DNA of 64,000 nt. It comes from Acanthochlamys bracteata (Eukaryota; Streptophyta; Magnoliopsida; Pandanales; Velloziaceae). The notes below the pieces were generated by a model. The model was not told the DNA's origin. It was given only the letters and a program-made list of their open reading frames with translations, and searched no databases. The stretch lies in contig CM034141.1 in NCBI GenBank assembly GCA_019914995.1, forward strand, positions 4,938,001-5,002,000, read 5' to 3'. The stretch's first letter is position 1, and every line of letters starts with the position of its first letter. Made by a program: the position numbers and the translations under genes. Shown in pieces: positions 58,772 through 64,000 of this stretch.

Positions 58772-61700
58772 TCACTCCTCTGGCAAGCTGATCTCCGAGA
58801 AATATAGGCTGCCAATACATAGGAAACTTTCAAAGACAATTCACATAAAAGGAAAAGTTAAGCAACAACATAATAAAAACTTTCTAGTAGTGCCCAAAGC
58901 TGATTATTAAGGCCTTAATCATTCCACGATACCCTCTGCGAACATGTCCAATCAAATCCCATTCTTATCTAGGAGTCGAACAGGACCTGCTATAACTGTC
59001 ACATAAATTTACTAACGTGCTACAGTTGTTGCATTAGTAGTTTTATCAGCTCCATAAGAGGGCTTTAGAGGACACCATTTGAATCACAATTTCTTTTATA
59101 GAGAGAAAATGCCAACAACACTTGGAAAGCTTATATACAGAGTATGAAGGTAATCAGGTTGACGACTCAAATGGGGAATCAACAAAAGGACATGTAACAT
59201 AGATTCAACATGACTACTCTATTTAAGCAATTACTAGACCAACGCAGTTATACTAACCATATAATAGAAAAAAAATGTGATAAGCTATAATAGAACGTAT
59301 AAGTGCAAATTTCTCTCTCAAATAGAGAGTACTTTCAATAAATTATAGGAACCACCAACCTTGCTGACATAAAACCATCCCAAGAACACAGAGTTTGCAG
59401 CTTGTTTCTGTCCTGCATAATCAAATGCTAAAGGCAATTTTATGCGGAGTTAGGTAAGCCATCACTCCACCAACTACATGAACATTAATCTTAAAAAATG
59501 ACAAAATCACCAAAGCACTATTTTATTTAAAGAATCAGGTTTTCACAGCAAAGCACCTGATCCAAGTAAACCTTCAAGAATTTCAGAACTCAGGCTGCAT
59601 GGAAATAGATAACCTGCATAGTAAAAGCTTACGCTATAAGCTTCAGTAGCTTTTTGCTTTCCATTAAAACGCTCAACTAGTACAACTAAACTATAACTGT
59701 TTATGAACATTTGCAGGATCTTAATAGATAGAATGGATAGCATTAAGAATATGTTCTTGCAGTTATGGGTAGTATAAATGAAATGCTCAAAATATAAAAT
59801 AATTCTATAATTTGTTTACCCGGTATGAACACTCCCAGAGGTTCAGCAAGACCAGTAATTGTAGCAAGGTTGAATGCTGCCTGTTTGCTGAAAAAGCAGG
59901 TTGCATACCAAGTTAAGTATAGCCAGAAGAATATTGTTGCGCTTGCTTTTGGTAAAGTAGGCTTGTAAAGATAACCAGAAGAATATTTTTGCATTAATCT
60001 CTCAAAGTCAAGGGCATATTATATATCAACATACCTTTCTAAGACAGATTAAATATGAATATAATAAACCCACCACTCACCATTGCAAATACTAACGATT
60101 AATAAACTAAGCACACATGTATAAAGTTCAGAGAAAACTGTATTACCTTTCTGTTGCAAAGTTCACTGGAAGAGCTACAGCAACTCCCTGAAAATAAAAA
60201 CCTACAGAAATCATGACTTCCTAGAGTAGATAATACCAAAACTCTAATTATACTTAGCTTGGTTATGGTTCCTTATAAAGGGATAATAGGCAGCAGGAAT
60301 CCTCCAGCTGCCCACGCGTGATAGCAGGAAATTATTACATATCTCCTTCTCTAATTTTTTTTAATTCTATACTTCTTCAAAAACCATGTTCGTGGAAATT
60401 ATAATTGCTTCAAAATATTTCAAACATCAATAGAAACTACCAACATTCAAATGTGTTTCTATTATGAATTTTTGTATTTTTATCAATTTAAATTTCATCT
60501 ACATTCTCCAAATTAACTCACAAAGTAGCTTCTAATTATAGGAAAAAAGTCACTTTCATTTAAATGATTTAATAATAATTTCTACCTAAATGAATTATGA
60601 AAATACAACTCATATTGTCTAAAAAAAATCGAAAAAGAAGAACAAGAGAAAAAAGATAAAAGGAAAAAAAGGAAATTTAGAGAAGGAGAACATAGAAGAG
60701 CCATGAAGCAGCAAAAAACTACTATCCCCTTATAAGTCAGTAATCCATCCCATAAGTCCTCATAGCCAACACGTACCTCACGAATATTATGAAGAGCAAT
60801 TGCCAAAGCTAGGTTAAGACCAACTTGGAGTCCCTGAATGAATTTAATGCACAGCGTCAATAAAGTGCAGTTGTTATTCAGAACTTTATTGGAGTAATTA
60901 TTTTACTTTCTTATAGACCTTGACAAAGCAGAAATATTGATTGATTAGACACATGGAACATGGTTTAAGGATCCATTAGAGTAACAACCGTTCTGCACGA
61001 TAAAAAGTATTTACCTTCATTGAGTCCAAGAAATACAGCCATTCCATCTGGAAAATTGTGTAAGCTGATACCTGCAGTGGTTCTAAGATGATTGCCTTGA
61101 GCAAGTCGAATTGGTTCTTGAATCTTTCACATGCTTTTGTTTTCTAACTTCAATCATTTAAATTTACTATGTTCTGTAAATCATCGATGATAGTGAGTTA
61201 TAAATTGCTAATTTCACCAACGAATTTTAAAGCGTTTTATGAGGAGTTTGGTCATGAGAATGTAAGGGAAAGATTGTAAAATAGATGCAAATTGCAAAAA
61301 CTAACAAGATAGAAACCAAACTAAACAACAAAGAGAAACATAACGTGGTTCGCCCAGGAACTAGTGCTGCCTACATCCATAGGCGAACCACCTTCCTTCT
61401 TCATTATTGCTATATGGAATTGTGGCAATAACAAACTTAGACCCTTTCTTTCGTGGGAAATGGGTATAAATTATACAAAAGCATTAATTAATAGGAACCA
61501 AAATATCCTTCTCTACTTGGGTTGCTTCGTTCCACCAATGGGAATGATTCCTTGGCAATCAAGTTATGCCTATAAGGTTAAATTCCCATAGTGCATTAGA
61601 TAATTTCTATGCCATGTAGTAGCTTCTGTCTCTTTATTTCAAAACGCACTTCATCTCGTGACATTTGGGTTCTGCGATCAAAATGGACTTCTCCAATCAG

Positions 61701-62970
61701 TGAAGTTGTGTCACTTCGGCTAAAGAACTCTAATTTATTTGGCACAACCAAGTTGGGTGTGGACCTTTACGAACCCAACTGTAGGCACATTAGCTGAAGT
61801 ATACTCTCAGTGAGTATTAACAACTAACAACTTCAAGACACCTTTTCCTGTTTGACCTACTTCTATGCATGTGCTATCGGATTTCTTATATTGCAACAAA
61901 TTTGCTACAAATATTCCATGGAGAATTGGCGGCTATTAATTGAGAACCTACTGGTTGAAATCAAAACATTCAAGAAATAACAATGTCCCAAATTATTGGT
62001 TATGTCATTCATTCATATCCAATGCTGATTTCTTTTTGTTCTAAACAATTTCTATTCTTTCATGGTTCATTTGACATGAAATACATGATCAATGGATAAT
62101 CACAAACTTTTGGAAAGTTTAACACTCTCCAACTATGTAATTCATTGAGACATCAACCCTTAAAACAGCCAAAAAGAATAGTGATTCTCAAAAACAGTGA
62201 TGGCAAAAATATGGATAACCGAAATCAACTACCTACTCAGGCAAAATTAACTACATACTAGCAACATAAAGAAGCTGGAAGAATAAAATGCCGATTGAAG
62301 AATTATCATGGAAACTACTCTCCAAAAGCAGTGATTATACCACTAAATAGTACTTGTTGATGGTGTTTTACCTGACTCATCATCATCTTTCTACTAAATA
62401 AAGATTTAAAAATATTAAGAAACTATAAACATGATCAAACAATTAGGTTTAATTAATAGATATGAAAACAGGATCATCAAAAAAAAAAACAAAAAGAAAA
62501 TATAATAAAAAGTAAAATGCTTAACAAAAAAATTAACCTTCTTCGGCTTTGAATCTGCATTAAAAACAAGTGCTGGTTCTTAAATAAAATAGACAACAAA
62601 AGCAACTGGAATAACCCTTGCAAAGAACTAAAACCGAAAACACTATAGCACACATCCAGTCACCAAAAACTACACAATCAATAGATAATGTCAAAAACTA
62701 TAGTAATGAATCAGGACGGGGAAGTGCTACCATACCCATAATTTCCTTTCAAGAAACCAAGAGAGCTCAAAGCATTATGTGCCAGGTTTAGAAAAGATAT
62801 ACTTAGCATGAGACCAGCAGCAAAACCCTAAAACCAAAGTTAATTCAAGATCTTCAGTATTAAACATAACAATTATCATATCAGAAGTTGGCAAAACAAT
62901 GAGAAGATACCTGTAGGAGTCCAAGCATTTTCAGATTAGGAGCACGGTTGAGAACTACAAAAAGCTGCTC
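58772..62970 (-). pseudogene. ZTP29: ZTP29-like ZIP zinc transporter pseudogene
   Basis: ZTP29 is a ZupT-like ZIP metal transporter of plant secretory membranes. Exons on the minus strand: 62970-62911 (LFVVLNRAPNLKMLGLLQ), 62827-62736 (GFAAGLMLSISFLNLAHNAL), 62627-62538 (FFARVIPVAFVVYFI-stop-EPALVFNADSKPKK), 61071-61015 (ISLHNFPDGMAVFLGLNE) and 60833-60777 (GLNLALAIALHNIRE). They continue with 60187-60147 (GVAVALPVNFATE), 59887-59820 (FNLATITGLAEPLGVFIP), 59613-59557 (YLFPCSLSSEILEGLLGS), 59473-59360 (VGGVMAYLTPHK, shift, LPLAFDYAGQKQAANSVF) and 58808-58772 (LYFSEISLPEE-stop). The order and splice sites match the family. Exon 62827-62736 lacks 1 nt before its donor, exon 62627-62538 has an in-frame stop, and about 2 nt are missing at HEML. 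Helix IV-V motifs read HNFPDG and HNIREG instead of HNFPEG and HNIPEG. The first exon is not in the window. It is an intron-bearing dead copy. Confidence 0.8.
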
Positions 62971-64000
62971 CTGTTATAAGTAAATATGTCAAATAGCTAA
63001 AAATAATGGCGCTAAGCAAGCTCCACATTAGTTTACTCTGGTCTTATCTTTAAAAACATATCTATTGTTGGTTCCTTTATGAGCCACCATTTCCATTTAA
63101 ATCAGACACATTGGACAACAATCAACCTTTGACCACAAGTATAGAGAGATGCAAAGATGGTCACAGGAAAAATGTATATGCTTGAGATGGAGGGTCCTTC
63201 TATCGATTTTTTTGTGTTAGTGCAATTAAATTAGCAGGCTGACTCCTTCAATAAAGTAAGATCTTGCTCATTCTGAAAGTCACTATTCAGTAACAAATAA
63301 GCTTTAGAAAACAGTTTTCACCCTAACTGTACTAATGAATGGCATGTGTAAGTAAATGAGTCGATCATATTCTTCAGACGTGATTGAAATATAGGCATAA
63401 ATTCCATCATCCCAACAAAGTAAGTTTCACGGCTTCACTCTACAACGGTTTCCTCCCTAACAAAGAAAAATGAAAAGACAAAGGTCATGAGGGACTAGAG
63501 ACACGAAAAAAAAGAAAATTGAAAAAAATCATTGCCAGGACACAAAAACTTAATGAAAACTAATGTCAAAAGCCAAAGCAAGTAGCTCTTCTAGAATAGA
63601 GAAGGTAGGTTTTGCCTGTCACATAAATGCAGTTCACTGGAGGATCAGCAAACATTTTCCTTTAGAACATACTTCTTGTTAATTTAAAAATAAATTTTGA
63701 TTCTTTATTTTCCTCTCTCTCCTCAAGCATGGGCCCCACATGAGAAAAGAATTAATGAATTGCCACATGCGCACATTTTGCTCACAACGGTCAACAGCAG
63801 CTAAACGCGTGTCGGAACCGACTCATTGATGTGGTGCATGCTTCTGGACTAAGCAAGAACCGACTTAGTTCGGGGTTGATAGCTAAGAAACCGACCAAGT
63901 AATCAAGTTCAATTTGAATTCTTAGAGTATCTTATCAAAATGATGTCTGAAGTAAAGAGCTAAGCTATACATAGCATTGAGCCCTATAATTTTCAAGGTA
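62971..64000. other. Right-edge DNA, no gene recognised
   Basis: The ZTP29-type first exon (MDSQ...GGLSTSLG) was searched for on the minus strand and not found here. The composition is ordinary, with no repeat family noted. The last 300 bases are slightly GC-richer, but no start or TATA box could be supported. Confidence 0.4.

Noticed and set aside
1-64000. CRISPR array, prokaryotic operon, tRNA or rRNA genes, organelle insertion
   Set aside because: No regularly spaced repeats, no cloverleaf with intact A/B boxes, and no organelle gene runs were seen; the OEP80 and ZTP29 relics are nuclear, intron-bearing genes.

Overview
This is nuclear DNA from a flowering plant, most likely a eudicot. 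The genes are spliced with GT-AG introns, intergenic and intron DNA is very AT-rich, and the products are plant families (fimbrin, fasciclin-like AGP, BAHD acyltransferase, WIP zinc finger, Hev b 5-like acidic protein). A rosid is plausible because of the Hev b 5-like gene, but I cannot name a species.

Layout, left to right. At 0.9-7.1 kb on the minus strand is a fimbrin gene, with CH4 and the 3' end lying beyond the left edge. At 8.7-11.0 kb on the minus strand is FLA7, a single-fasciclin GPI-anchored AGP with a 5'UTR intron. At 13.2-19.2 kb on the minus strand is EMC3, whose 3.7-kb intron holds a 771-bp long-TIR MITE and a LINE scrap. At 19.3-24.3 kb is AT-rich DNA full of small repeats. 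At 24.5-25.1 kb on the plus strand is a Hev b 5-like acidic protein. At 25.6-26.9 kb on the minus strand is a dead polygalacturonase (GH28). At 30.0-30.6 kb on the plus strand is a dead X8/CBM43 gene. At 32.6-34.2 kb on the plus strand is an apparently intact GH28 gene. At 35.5-36.8 kb on the plus strand is a BAHD acyltransferase. At 38.0-44.3 kb on the plus strand is an OEP80 (Omp85) pseudogene, its barrel exons gone and its interior occupied by an LTR-element fossil. At 48.9-50.8 kb on the plus strand is a WIP-type C2H2 zinc-finger gene. At 58.8-63.0 kb on the minus strand is a decayed ZTP29-like ZIP transporter.

The genes do not form a pathway. Several share a cell-wall theme (FLA7, two GH28 copies, an X8 remnant), but the neighbourhood looks like ordinary plant gene order with paralog decay: four host-gene relics lie in about 38 kb. 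The strongest non-gene signal is a dispersed family of ~200-260-bp AT-rich MITE-like elements with at least a dozen copies here. One copy appears to supply the last codons and the stop of the BAHD gene. I found no CRISPR array, tRNA or rRNA, and no convincing new multi-gene system. Exon limits were read by eye from splice signals and family knowledge; nothing was aligned or searched.
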